Shown here piece after piece: positions 19,726 through 26,685 of a DNA stretch of 64,000 nt. A model generated the notes under the pieces. That model searched no databases. It was not told the DNA's origin and saw only the letters and a list, made by a program, of their open reading frames with translations. The stretch's first letter is position 1, and every line of letters starts with the position of its first letter. The stretch comes from Hymenobacter metallicola (lineage in GTDB: Bacteria > Bacteroidota > Bacteroidia > Cytophagales > Hymenobacteraceae), in assembly GCF_004745645.1 (NCBI RefSeq), contig NZ_SRMB01000001.1, positions 1,860,001 through 1,924,000 of the forward strand, given 5' to 3'. The position numbers and the translations under genes were made by a program.

Positions 19726-20229
19726 CTAGGGCAGGGAAATACTAGTTTCCACACCGATGTGTGTTGCGCCGGTCTGATCGACCCACCGATTCTTTGGATC
19801 GGTGTAGGCAGAATGGTCCATTTTGAGGGACACTTTACGAATACCGTCTATTTCCAGGGTATATTCAGCCGTAGATGATGCATCGGGGCCAACAAAGTTA
19901 TGAGCTGTTATATGCCTATAGGATATCGTGAAATACAATCGATTCTCAGGAATCATTTGTCTCTCAACTACCTGCTCAAGTGGCTCGAAATAGCCATTTC
20001 TGGCAGAAAATCCAAAGAAATACCGATACATAAAATCCGCATCTTTCAACGATCTGGCGCTAACCGTTACATTCGGTAGTGTGCTGAGTTCCGGATGTTG
20101 GGCATGTATCTTTTCGAATCTAAGAACAACATTCGGTTTTACGGGCTTGGCAGGTTGCTCTTCTTCCTTCTTGCAACCATTGAGCACTAATATAAGACCG
20201 AGGAAGACGAGAGAGTAGATTAATTTCAT
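19726..20229 (-). CDS. hypothetical lipoprotein
   Basis: A 167-residue protein with a lipoprotein signal peptide: MKLIYSLVFLGLILVLNGC, with the lipobox LNGC and the lipid-bearing Cys at 19, followed by a charged linker (KKEEEQPAKP). The mature part is mixed beta-rich sequence with no domain I recognise (for example LYFTISYRHITAHNFVG and AEYTLEIDGIRKVSL). It is probably anchored in the outer membrane facing the periplasm or surface. GC content and codon use are lower than in the neighbouring housekeeping genes. It sits between two tRNA-end-like repeats and next to an integrase remnant, so it is a candidate cargo gene of a decayed element. Confidence 0.75.
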   Translation of the reverse strand: MKLIYSLVFLGLILVLNGCKKEEEQPAKPVKPNVVLRFEKIHAQHPELSTLPNVTVSARSLKDADFMYRYFFGFSARNGYFEPLEQVVERQMIPENRLYFTISYRHITAHNFVGPDASSTAEYTLEIDGIRKVSLKMDHSAYTDPKNRWVDQTGATHIGVETSISLP

Positions 20230-20271
20230 AGGATCTTTTGCTGCGAAGCTATTGGAAATAACCTAGGCGAC

Positions 20272-20640
20272 CTACCCAACTTTCAATAGCGGTATCGGCC
20301 GGTTTTTGTACACGTTGTCGGCAGCCTGGTCTACCGGGGCCGAATTGTGCCGGTCCACATAAATTTTGGCGGTGCTGCGCTGCTGGTGGCCGAGCAAGGC
20401 GCCCACCTTGCCCAGGTCGCCGCCGTTGGCGCGGTCGGCTTCGGTGGCCAGGGTGCGACGTGACGAGTGCGTGCTGAGCTTCTTAGTGATGCCGGCTTTT
20501 TCAGCGCCCATCTTGATGTTCTTGTTCAACTTCGAGGTGGCCTTCTTCATTTTCTGCAGCTAGTCCCGCTCCGAGAGTTTGTTATAATCGGGGTTCAGCC
20601 CATGCCCAAGCTGCCTCCCACAGACGCGCTGCCCCAAGTG
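20272..20640 (-). pseudogene. tyrosine-recombinase (phage-type integrase) C-terminal remnant
   Basis: The open 92-residue part (20272-20550) carries the catalytic end of a tyrosine recombinase. STHSSRRTLATEA supplies the H-x-x-R pair, LLGHQQRSTAKIYVD supplies the second His and the nucleophile Tyr. Upstream the same frame continues with integrase-like sequence (GLNPDYNKLSERD) but is interrupted by TAG at 20560-20562, probably a changed CAG. The N-terminal DNA-binding domains are missing; nothing integrase-like was found above about 20640. The protein cannot work as it stands. It marks past integration near a tRNA-type site. Confidence 0.75.
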
Positions 20641-20704
20641 CTGTTTACAGTCTTTCGCAACTAGTTTTAGAGGAAAGCATTGGCAAAAGTATTGGCAGAA
20701 AATA

Positions 20705-20739
20705 AAAAAGCTCCTCCCTGCTAGCAGAAAGGAGCTTTT
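20705..20739 (-). terminator. hairpin terminator next to tRNA-end-like repeat
   Basis: AAAAGCTCCT pairs with AGGAGCTTTT around a short loop that contains CTGCTAGCAG. The minus strand continues with TTTTATTTT. It follows the tRNA-like 3' end directly, as a terminator follows a real tRNA gene. Confidence 0.65.
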
Positions 20740-20752
20740 GGTGGGCCCAACT
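20740..20752 (-). repeat. tRNA 3'-end-like repeat with encoded CCA, site 1
   Basis: The minus strand reads AGTTGGGCCCACC followed by A. Twelve bases match the 3' end of the tRNA gene at 23876, but here the CCA end is encoded, which it is not in the resident gene. This is what is left when an element using a tRNA 3' end as attachment site integrates or decays (inference). Confidence 0.45.
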
Positions 20753-20945
20753 AGTGAAGCATCGAACTATTGGCAGCAGGATATAGAAGCTATTGCGGCC
20801 TTTAGCAGCCTCGTCAATCTCGACGATTTTAGCGTTTCGCAGCCGCAGGGCGTGGCGTAATAAGACGACCATCCCCTCTCCCACCGCGGCGGCTACGCCC
20901 TACGCCCCGACAGTGCCAGAGCTGGGGTACCGCATATGGCAGGCC

Positions 20946-21566
20946 TCAGGATTGATTCTGCTCTTGTAGCTTTTTTTCCCCGAACCGCGGCAGGGCAAAA
21001 TAGACGTATAACAGCACAACGGGTACAATGCTAAACGGCACGCTCCATAAACAAATCAGCAAGGCCGCCAGGTGCAGCGCCGGCGCAAGGGCATATTCTT
21101 TCGTCAGCAGACGGATCAGCCTTTTATCGGTATCGTCTTCCAGCAGTTCCTGCTTGCTAATGGCGTACCACCAGGTACAATTATACAGCAAGGTCATCAT
21201 CACCAACGTCCCGTGGTAGATCAGGGCGGCCGTCCGCTCGTCGGGCTTGCCGATGTGACGGGCTAACAGGCCGGTGGTAAAGGATTGCAGGGTCACGAAC
21301 ATCAGAAACAGAATATCCAGGATAAGCAGGTACTGGTCCGTCTGCTTGATGTAGATGAACATGTTGTGGTGGTTGGACCAGGCAATGCAGATGAACAGGA
21401 AAGACGCCGCGAAGGCCGCATAATGGGGCCAGAGTCGCACAATTTCCTGCAGCAAGCCCGTCTCCGTTTCCGGCTTAGGCAGTTCGGTAGCCAGCAAGGT
21501 GGCCGCTATGGCTAAAACCGCGTCGCTGAAATATTCAAGCCGGTCGGTTGGTCGATGGTTGTGCAT
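20946..21566 (-). CDS. TMEM175-family (DUF1211) membrane protein, putative K+ channel
   Basis: A 206-residue protein with about six membrane segments. The start has the family hallmark RLEYFSDAVLAIAATLLATEL, where FSD in the first segment lines the pore in bacterial TMEM175 potassium channels (established family knowledge). Further segments are YAAFAASFLFICIAWSNHHNMF, LILDILFLMFVTLQSFTTGLLA, ALIYHGTLVMMTLLYNC and the last two near residues 165-195. Bacterial members have a single six-helix repeat per chain and form tetramers. The gene stands alone, with a terminator (21611) between it and the upstream minus-strand gene. Confidence 0.85.
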   Translation of the reverse strand: MHNHRPTDRLEYFSDAVLAIAATLLATELPKPETETGLLQEIVRLWPHYAAFAASFLFICIAWSNHHNMFIYIKQTDQYLLILDILFLMFVTLQSFTTGLLARHIGKPDERTAALIYHGTLVMMTLLYNCTWWYAISKQELLEDDTDKRLIRLLTKEYALAPALHLAALLICLWSVPFSIVPVVLLYVYFALPRFGEKKLQEQNQS

Positions 21567-21610
21567 ACGCGCTTTTCAACAGCAAGGCCTTGATGATAGA
21601 AAAAACCAAA

Positions 21611-21658
21611 AAAGCGTCAACTCCAACAGGGTGCCGCCCGCGCTGGGGTTGACGCTTT
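21611..21658 (-). terminator. intrinsic terminator after the gene at 21664
   Basis: A 15-bp stem (AAAGCGTCAACTCCA with TGGGGTTGACGCTTT, one wobble pair) is followed on the minus strand by TTTTTTGGTTTTTT. It ends six bases after the upstream gene's stop. Confidence 0.8.
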
Positions 21659-21663
21659 GTTGG

Positions 21664-22224
21664 CTACCTGTTGCTCATCCGGTACTTATTCTTCTTTTTC
21701 CTTTTCAACAGCAGGATACCGGCCGTTAGCAGCAGCGCCGTCGTCGCTGCCCTCCCAATAAAGCCCGCGCGGTTGTACTTCCACTCCGCGCGCCAGCCCC
21801 GCTCAACCCAGGGGTTGGGAAGAACGCCGTGCATCAAATCGGTCAACTTGCCCTGAATGGTGTCGACGCGGTCGGCCAGGATGAGCGTCATCCAGTGCGT
21901 GGCGGTGGCCTCGCTGTACGTGTAGGCGAAGCGGCGGATGGCCCCGCTCAGGCCGATGGGCGGCGTCGACGTGCCGAACACCCGGGTGACGCCGGGCCGC
22001 TCGATGGAATGCAGGATTTCCATGTCCAGCGGCTGCTGGGGGGCCTTTTTGTAATTGAGCCGTTGGTGGTCCGCCCCGTTGGCATGTTTCATGGGGTACG
22101 TGGGGTCGTTTTCCGGATCGGCGTCCATGCCCCAGCCGGGTATCTCGGCGGCGCGGGCCATGTTGCGCTGGGCAATGACGCGGTCCTGCCCCGCCTCAAT
22201 TTGATTTTCCAATGCGTTTTTCAT
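21664..22224 (-). CDS. conserved protein of unknown function with C-terminal membrane anchor
   Basis: A 186-residue protein; the ATG at 22224 is used rather than a TTG six bases earlier. The N-terminal part is polar with PGWGMDADPENDPTYPMK, followed by ILHSIERPGVTRVFGTSTPP and GLSGAIRRFAYTYSEATATHWM. These stretches look strongly conserved, and I recall similar proteins next to zinc alcohol dehydrogenase genes, but I know of no assigned function. The C-terminus has one membrane segment (AATTALLLTAGILLL) and a basic end (KRKKKNKYR), so the main domain is probably on the opposite side from the basic tail. It is 12 bp behind the dehydrogenase gene, a likely operon. Confidence 0.75.
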   Translation of the reverse strand: MKNALENQIEAGQDRVIAQRNMARAAEIPGWGMDADPENDPTYPMKHANGADHQRLNYKKAPQQPLDMEILHSIERPGVTRVFGTSTPPIGLSGAIRRFAYTYSEATATHWMTLILADRVDTIQGKLTDLMHGVLPNPWVERGWRAEWKYNRAGFIGRAATTALLLTAGILLLKRKKKNKYRMSNR

Positions 22225-22236
22225 GAGCAAAAGGGG

Positions 22237-23403
22237 TTAAGCGAACGAAGCGTTGGCGCGTGACGGAATCAGCAGGGGTTTGATGATGTTGTCCAGCTTC
22301 TTGGAGAACATGCGGTAAGCATCCGGTATTTCTTCCAGCGGAAACCGGTGGGTAATGATTTCCTTGGGGTTGATCCGGCCGCTCATGATGTGGTCAATCA
22401 GTTTGGGCAGCAGCCGCTTGACCGAGGCCTGGTTGGCCCTGATAGTCAAGCCTTTATTCATGATACTGCCGAGGGGCGCGAGGTTCCAGGGCGGGCCGTA
22501 TACCCCGATGATAGATACGATACCGCCTTTTTTCACGGAATTGACGGCCCAGTGAAAGGCCGTAGCCGTGCCGGCCTGCATCAGGAGGCTCTTCCCGCTA
22601 ATCGTTTGCCAGGCATGGCCCGACGCTTCGCAGCCCACCGCGTCGATGCACACGTCGGCGCCAAACCAGTCGGTGGCCTTTTTCAGGAATACCACCGGGT
22701 CTTTCATTTCCCGGAAGTTGTACGCCTCGGCAAACGAGAATTTGCGGGCAAACTCCAGGCGGTAATCCAATTCATCAATCACGATGACCCGGCCGGCGCC
22801 AAAAAACCAGGCAAAGCGGGCCGCCATCAGCCCGATCGGGCCGGCGCCGAACACCACCACGGTGTCGCCTTTCTGGATGCCGGCCTGCTCGGCCGCCTGG
22901 TAGCCGGTGGGCACCACGTCGGTGAGCAGCACGGCATTTTCCAGGTCCATGCCTTCCGGCAGAATGGTGGGGCTCACATCGGCGTAAGGCACGCGCACGT
23001 ATTCGGCCTGGCCCCCGTCGTAGCCCCCGCCCGTGTGGGCGTAGCCAAAGAAGCCGCCCACGGCGGTGGCTTCCGAATTGGCCTCGTGGCAGTTGCCGTA
23101 GAGCTCCTGCTGGCAATGCGGACAGCTGCCGCAGGCAATGTTGAAAGGCACCAGTACATGGTCGCCCACCTTCAGTTTTTGCACATCCGAGCCAACGGCT
23201 TCTACGACACCAGTAAACTCGTGGCCAAAGGTCATACCCACCCGGGTGTCGGGCACCATCCCATGGTACAGGTGCAGGTCGGAGCCACAGATCAACGATC
23301 TGGTGACTCGCACAATGGCATCACTGGGATGCTTAATTTCCGGCACGGGCCGGTTACGGTCTGCCCTGATCTGAAAGGGCCCCCGGAAGTTCATGGCTAG
23401 CAT
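22237..23403 (-). CDS. zinc-dependent alcohol dehydrogenase (formaldehyde-dehydrogenase-like MDR)
   Basis: A medium-chain dehydrogenase of 388 residues. Catalytic zinc ligands are C39 (LICGSD) and H61-E62 (GHEFTG). The structural zinc loop is ACGSCPHCQQELYGNC. The nucleotide-binding fold shows VVVFGAGPIGLMAARFAW followed by VIVIDE, whose acidic end favours NAD. An insertion (GGFFGYAHTGGGYDGGQAEY) resembles glutathione-independent formaldehyde dehydrogenases. The substrate is not certain. The frame allows a start at 23403 or three codons later. The following gene encodes a membrane-anchored conserved protein, and the pair seems to be a unit. Confidence 0.9.
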   Translation of the reverse strand: MLAMNFRGPFQIRADRNRPVPEIKHPSDAIVRVTRSLICGSDLHLYHGMVPDTRVGMTFGHEFTGVVEAVGSDVQKLKVGDHVLVPFNIACGSCPHCQQELYGNCHEANSEATAVGGFFGYAHTGGGYDGGQAEYVRVPYADVSPTILPEGMDLENAVLLTDVVPTGYQAAEQAGIQKGDTVVVFGAGPIGLMAARFAWFFGAGRVIVIDELDYRLEFARKFSFAEAYNFREMKDPVVFLKKATDWFGADVCIDAVGCEASGHAWQTISGKSLLMQAGTATAFHWAVNSVKKGGIVSIIGVYGPPWNLAPLGSIMNKGLTIRANQASVKRLLPKLIDHIMSGRINPKEIITHRFPLEEIPDAYRMFSKKLDNIIKPLLIPSRANASFA

Positions 23404-23828
23404 AGGCGTAGGTTTTTTTCAAGTGAAACCATCCAAGATTTTTGTGCACAAATACAGTATAACGCTCCTCCCCAATCGTTGGCTATCAGGTTAGTACGGG
23501 TTTACCCGGGATAAACCCTTAATTATAACTGCGTATATTTCCCTTTGGGCATTACCTGACAAGCGTGGCAGATGGCAGCTCCATCCCGCGCGGGCTGACG
23601 CGCATCTTCGGACGCCATGCACCGGACGGCCCCGGCGTGGGTAATACCGCCGCTAAGCCAGACGCCGGCCCGGCTACGGCTCGTTGATGAGCTGGCACGG
23701 GACGTTTATCCGCCCGCACCGGTACCCCCGTCGACCTAGCTTTCGCGCCCGAAACGGGACTTACCGGACTAGTCGCGCCAATACCATTTTCGAGAAAATC
23801 ACCCCACTTTCACATACTACCCGCCAAC
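23404..23828. other. intergenic stretch without a recognised gene
   Basis: About 425 bp between the dehydrogenase start and the tRNA terminator. AT-rich near 23430-23530, GC-rich after that. Open frames are short and not protein-like. No repeats were recognised. Confidence 0.5.
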
Positions 23829-23872
23829 AAAAAAACCGGCCTTATCACGTTTTGTCGTGATAAGGCCGGTTT
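23829..23872 (-). terminator. intrinsic terminator after tRNA
   Basis: The stem AAACCGGCCTTATCACG pairs with CGTGATAAGGCCGGTTT; on the minus strand it ends in seven T residues. It begins three bases beyond the tRNA 3' end. Confidence 0.85.
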
Positions 23873-23875
23873 AAG

Positions 23876-23949
23876 TGGGCCCAACTGGAATCGAACCAGT
23901 GACCTGCTGATTATGAGTCAGCTGCTCTAACCGATTGAGCTATAGGCCC
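23876..23949 (-). tRNA. tRNA with CAU anticodon (Met elongator or Ile2)
   Basis: A 74-nt cloverleaf on the minus strand. The acceptor stem GGGCCTA pairs with TGGGCCC (one G-T pair), the D arm is AGCTCAATCGGTTAGAGC, the anticodon stem-loop is CTGACTCATAATCAG with anticodon CAT, and the T arm is CTGGTTCGAATCCAG. CCA is not encoded. CAT fits elongator Met or an Ile tRNA whose C34 is modified to lysidine; I cannot separate the two by eye. A terminator follows immediately. Confidence 0.93.
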
Positions 23950-24067
23950 GGCTAAAACCTTCCGGAGTTGGTTTCGGCAGTGCAAACTTCGAAGTTTGCC
24001 ACCGGATTTCCAATTCTATTCTCCGGGTGAGGGCCACTTACTGGCTTTGCCCGTCTTACTTTGCTCT

Positions 24068-24721
24068 ATGTCTGGGAAAAAGCCGAACCTGCTCTTTGAT
24101 TTTGGGGGCGTAATTATCAACATCAATTACCAGTTGACGACCGAGGCCATGCGGGCCCTGAGCCGGGCCGGTAGCACCATCGAGTTCAGCCAGCAAAGCC
24201 AGTCGGAATTGTTTGATCTGCTCGAAACCGGCCGTCTGACTCCCCAGGAGTTTCGCGCCGGGCTGCGGCAGCACTACGAGCTGGAGGCCAGCGACGAGCA
24301 ACTCGACGAGGCCTGGAACGCCATGCTGCTCGATGTGCCGGCCGAGCGACTGGCCTTCCTTGCCGAGCTGCGCGCCCAGGGCCACGAAACGGCTTTGCTG
24401 AGCAATACCAACTATATCCACATCGAGGAAATCAACCGCCGACTACAACAGCAGTACGGGTTTCGCCAGGGCATTGCCGACTGTCTCGACCGGGTCTTTT
24501 ATTCCCAGCAGGTGGGCCTGCGCAAGCCGGGCCCGGAGATTTTTGCCCATGCCTTGCGCGAAATGAACTGGAAAGCGGAGGAAACTCTTTTCATCGAGGA
24601 CAGTTCTCAGCATATTGAAACGGCCCGGCGCCTGGGGCTGCCAACGCTGTTCCTGACCCCGCCCCTTACGCTCACCGACGCTCTTCCCGCTGCTATCCGT
24701 GCCTTCTCTCCCACTGCCTGA
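24068..24721 (+). CDS. HAD-superfamily phosphatase (HAD-IA type)
   Basis: A 217-residue haloacid dehalogenase-like hydrolase. The start at 24068 (MSGKKPNLLFDFGGV) places the nucleophile at D11. Motif I is FDFGGVIININ, where the usual second Asp is replaced by Gly, as in the subgroup related to the epoxide-hydrolase phosphatase domain and alpha-D-glucose-1-phosphatase (family knowledge). Motif II is LLSNTN, motif III has the Lys in GLRKPGPEIF, and motif IV is FIEDSSQHIETARRLGL. Substrate unknown. The last 23 bases overlap the start of the peptidase gene. A TTACTTTGC promoter-like sequence lies 4-12 bases before the ATG, so the mRNA may be nearly leaderless. Confidence 0.88.
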   Translation: MSGKKPNLLFDFGGVIININYQLTTEAMRALSRAGSTIEFSQQSQSELFDLLETGRLTPQEFRAGLRQHYELEASDEQLDEAWNAMLLDVPAERLAFLAELRAQGHETALLSNTNYIHIEEINRRLQQQYGFRQGIADCLDRVFYSQQVGLRKPGPEIFAHALREMNWKAEETLFIEDSSQHIETARRLGLPTLFLTPPLTLTDALPAAIRAFSPTA

Positions 24722-25925
24722 CGCCCCCACCCCCGACACCTATCCGCCTATCGAGTTTGACCGTTACGAACGGCCCGCTCCACCCCGTTGGCGGGTATAT
24801 ACCCTGCACCTGCTACTCTTTGCGCTGACTCTGGTGACGACCACGCTGGCGGGGGCAGAATGGATAACCGGAGCGCCTTTTTTTGTGCGTGACACCCCGT
24901 TTCAACAAGAAGTGTTTCGCCTGACGGGCTGGTTTACCCAAGCCCAGATTCTGCGGGGCCTCTGGTTTTCCCTGCCTTTTCTGGGGGTGCTGACCGTGCA
25001 CGAGTTTGGGCACTACTTCACGGCGCGGCACTACAAGGTGAAGGCGACCCTGCCCTACTACATTCCGTTCTTCACGGGCTTTTTTAATACCATTGGCACG
25101 TTCGGCGCGGTTATTCGCATCAAGGACCGCATATTTTCGCGCAAAGAGTTTTTTGATATCGGCTTGGCGGGGCCGCTGGCGGGTTTTCTGGTCGCCATTC
25201 CGGTGCTTATCTACGGGTTTACCCATTTGCCGCCGCTGGACTACGTATTCCAGATTCACCCCGAGTACCGCAGCTACGGGGCCGACTATGCCCGGCAGGT
25301 GTACCAGGACGGGACCGGCATGACGCTGAGCCGCCCCTTGCTCTACCAAGCACTGGAACACTGGTTTGCCGACCCGGCCCGCCTGCCCCACCCCAATGAG
25401 CTGATGCACTACCCGCTGCTGCTGGCTGGTTCGCTGGCCCTGTTTTTTACGGCCCTCAACCTGTTGCCCATCGGGCAGCTCGACGGAGGCCACATCCTCT
25501 ACGGCCTGCTGGGGTTTCGCCTGGCCAACCGGCTGTCGGTAGTGTTTTTCGTCGGGTTTATCTTCTACGCGGGGCTGGGCTTATTTACCTTGCACAGCTC
25601 CTGGCAAACCTGGCTCTACGGCGGGGTGCCCTACCTGCTCTACCTATTCGTCGTATTTCGCCGCGCCGTGCCCACGGTGCGGCGCACGGTGCTGCTGCTG
25701 CTGAGCGTGCTGGCCGGGCAGCTGGCGCTTACCGTGGCCGTGCCCAATATTTTGGGTAATCCGGGCTGGCTGGTGTTTGGGCTGCTGCTAGGCCGGTTTA
25801 TGGGAATATTTCATCCTCCCGCCCCCGACGAGCGGCCCTTACATTTGGGGCGAAAGGTGCTGGGCTGGGTAATGCTTGCTATTTTCGTCCTCTGCTTTTC
25901 CCCGTCGCCCTTTACGTTTATATAG
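24699..25925 (+). CDS. site-2 protease-like M50 membrane metallopeptidase
   Basis: A 408-residue membrane protein starting at GTG 24699; no in-frame ATG precedes it and it overlaps the HAD gene by 23 bp. The zinc site is VHEFGHYFTARHY (H101, E102, H105) inside a membrane helix, with the third ligand in LLPIGQLDGGHILYGLLG (Asp near 260). About eight hydrophobic segments are visible. The arrangement fits the FtsH-independent intramembrane protease family related to Arabidopsis EGY and bacterial S2P. There is no PDZ domain, so the regulatory substrate is not suggested. The tail end has three further membrane segments. The gene after it begins 25 bp later. Confidence 0.88.
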   Translation: MPSLPLPDAPTPDTYPPIEFDRYERPAPPRWRVYTLHLLLFALTLVTTTLAGAEWITGAPFFVRDTPFQQEVFRLTGWFTQAQILRGLWFSLPFLGVLTVHEFGHYFTARHYKVKATLPYYIPFFTGFFNTIGTFGAVIRIKDRIFSRKEFFDIGLAGPLAGFLVAIPVLIYGFTHLPPLDYVFQIHPEYRSYGADYARQVYQDGTGMTLSRPLLYQALEHWFADPARLPHPNELMHYPLLLAGSLALFFTALNLLPIGQLDGGHILYGLLGFRLANRLSVVFFVGFIFYAGLGLFTLHSSWQTWLYGGVPYLLYLFVVFRRAVPTVRRTVLLLLSVLAGQLALTVAVPNILGNPGWLVFGLLLGRFMGIFHPPAPDERPLHLGRKVLGWVMLAIFVLCFSPSPFTFI

Positions 25926-25950
25926 TCCGGTTGAGGTCGGTATACTACTT

Positions 25951-26586
25951 ATGTTTCTCGAACAACGTCAGCTTACGCGCGTCACGCAGCTAGCCTTGCG
26001 TCCGCACGGTTTATATGTCTGTGAGCGTACCCGGCAGGGTAAAAAGATTCTGGAATTTGAAATGCCTTACGAGGAAGTTCTGCCCGTGCGGGTAGAGCGC
26101 ACTACCTCCACCCCGCAACTGAAACTGGCACCACTGGCCTTTTTTTGGCTTGCCTCGCTGGTGCTACAGCAAGCCGGCAAACGCATCACCGACCTGACCA
26201 CAACCGAGTGGGCCGTGGCGTTCGGCATTCTGGCAGTATTGGTAGCCGGCTATTTCTATGGGCAAAACAACTGGTGGCGGCACTTTACCCTAGGTACGGC
26301 CCGGGCCAATATCACCTTGGCTGACCGCAGCCGTCAGCGCCAGGACTTGGACCGCTTCGCCGACGCGCTGGATAAGCGCACGAAAGCCTACCTGAAAGAA
26401 CACTACGCGGCCGTTAACCCCTTAGGAATCATTGAGCCCCAGCTACAGCGCCTCCATTGGTTGCAGCATCTCAACGTAGTCAGTGAAGCCGAGGCCCGGG
26501 CCTTGGCCACCCGCCTGACCGGGCAAATCAGCAACGTCCCCCTCAAGAGCATGGGCCAGAATCTGGAAGCGCCCTACGTAAATTAA
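25951..26586 (+). CDS. hypothetical membrane protein
   Basis: A 211-residue protein starting at ATG 25951 (MFLEQRQLTRVTQLALRPHG). The frame is open further upstream but overlaps the peptidase gene. Two membrane segments occupy about residues 68-110 (LAPLAFFWLASLVL and WAVAFGILAVLVAGYFY). The N-terminal region is a short polar beta-like domain. The C-terminal 100 residues are soluble, with a helical pattern (RQRQDLDRFADALDKRTKAYLKEHYA). I recognise no family. It lies 25 bp after the M50 peptidase, so co-expression is likely. A strong terminator follows at 26611. Confidence 0.65.
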   Translation: MFLEQRQLTRVTQLALRPHGLYVCERTRQGKKILEFEMPYEEVLPVRVERTTSTPQLKLAPLAFFWLASLVLQQAGKRITDLTTTEWAVAFGILAVLVAGYFYGQNNWWRHFTLGTARANITLADRSRQRQDLDRFADALDKRTKAYLKEHYAAVNPLGIIEPQLQRLHWLQHLNVVSEAEARALATRLTGQISNVPLKSMGQNLEAPYVN

Positions 26587-26610
26587 GGGCTGGTTTTAGC
26601 CAGCCACCAC

Positions 26611-26661
26611 AACCAAAAGACCGTCATGCTGAGCGATGCTCGACATGACGGTCTTTTGGTT
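26611..26661. terminator. bidirectional hairpin terminator
   Basis: AACCAAAAGACCGTCATG pairs with CATGACGGTCTTTTGGTT, an 18-bp perfect stem around CTGAGCGATGCTCGA. It lies between two convergent genes, and A/T tracts on both sides let it serve both. Confidence 0.82.
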
Positions 26662-26685
26662 TGCTCCAGAACGGCTAAGTGCTTC

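Larger units (their letters stand above)
20641..20945. other. intergenic stretch holding att-like repeat and terminator
   Basis: No supported gene. A 79-residue minus-strand frame covers it but runs through a terminator and shows no family features. The hairpin at 20705-20739 and the tRNA-end-like sequence at 20740-20752 are the only recognisable elements. Confidence 0.5.

Noticed and set aside
20645..20884. Minus-strand 79-residue frame
   Set aside because: Runs through a terminator hairpin and the tRNA-end-like sequence; no conserved pattern.
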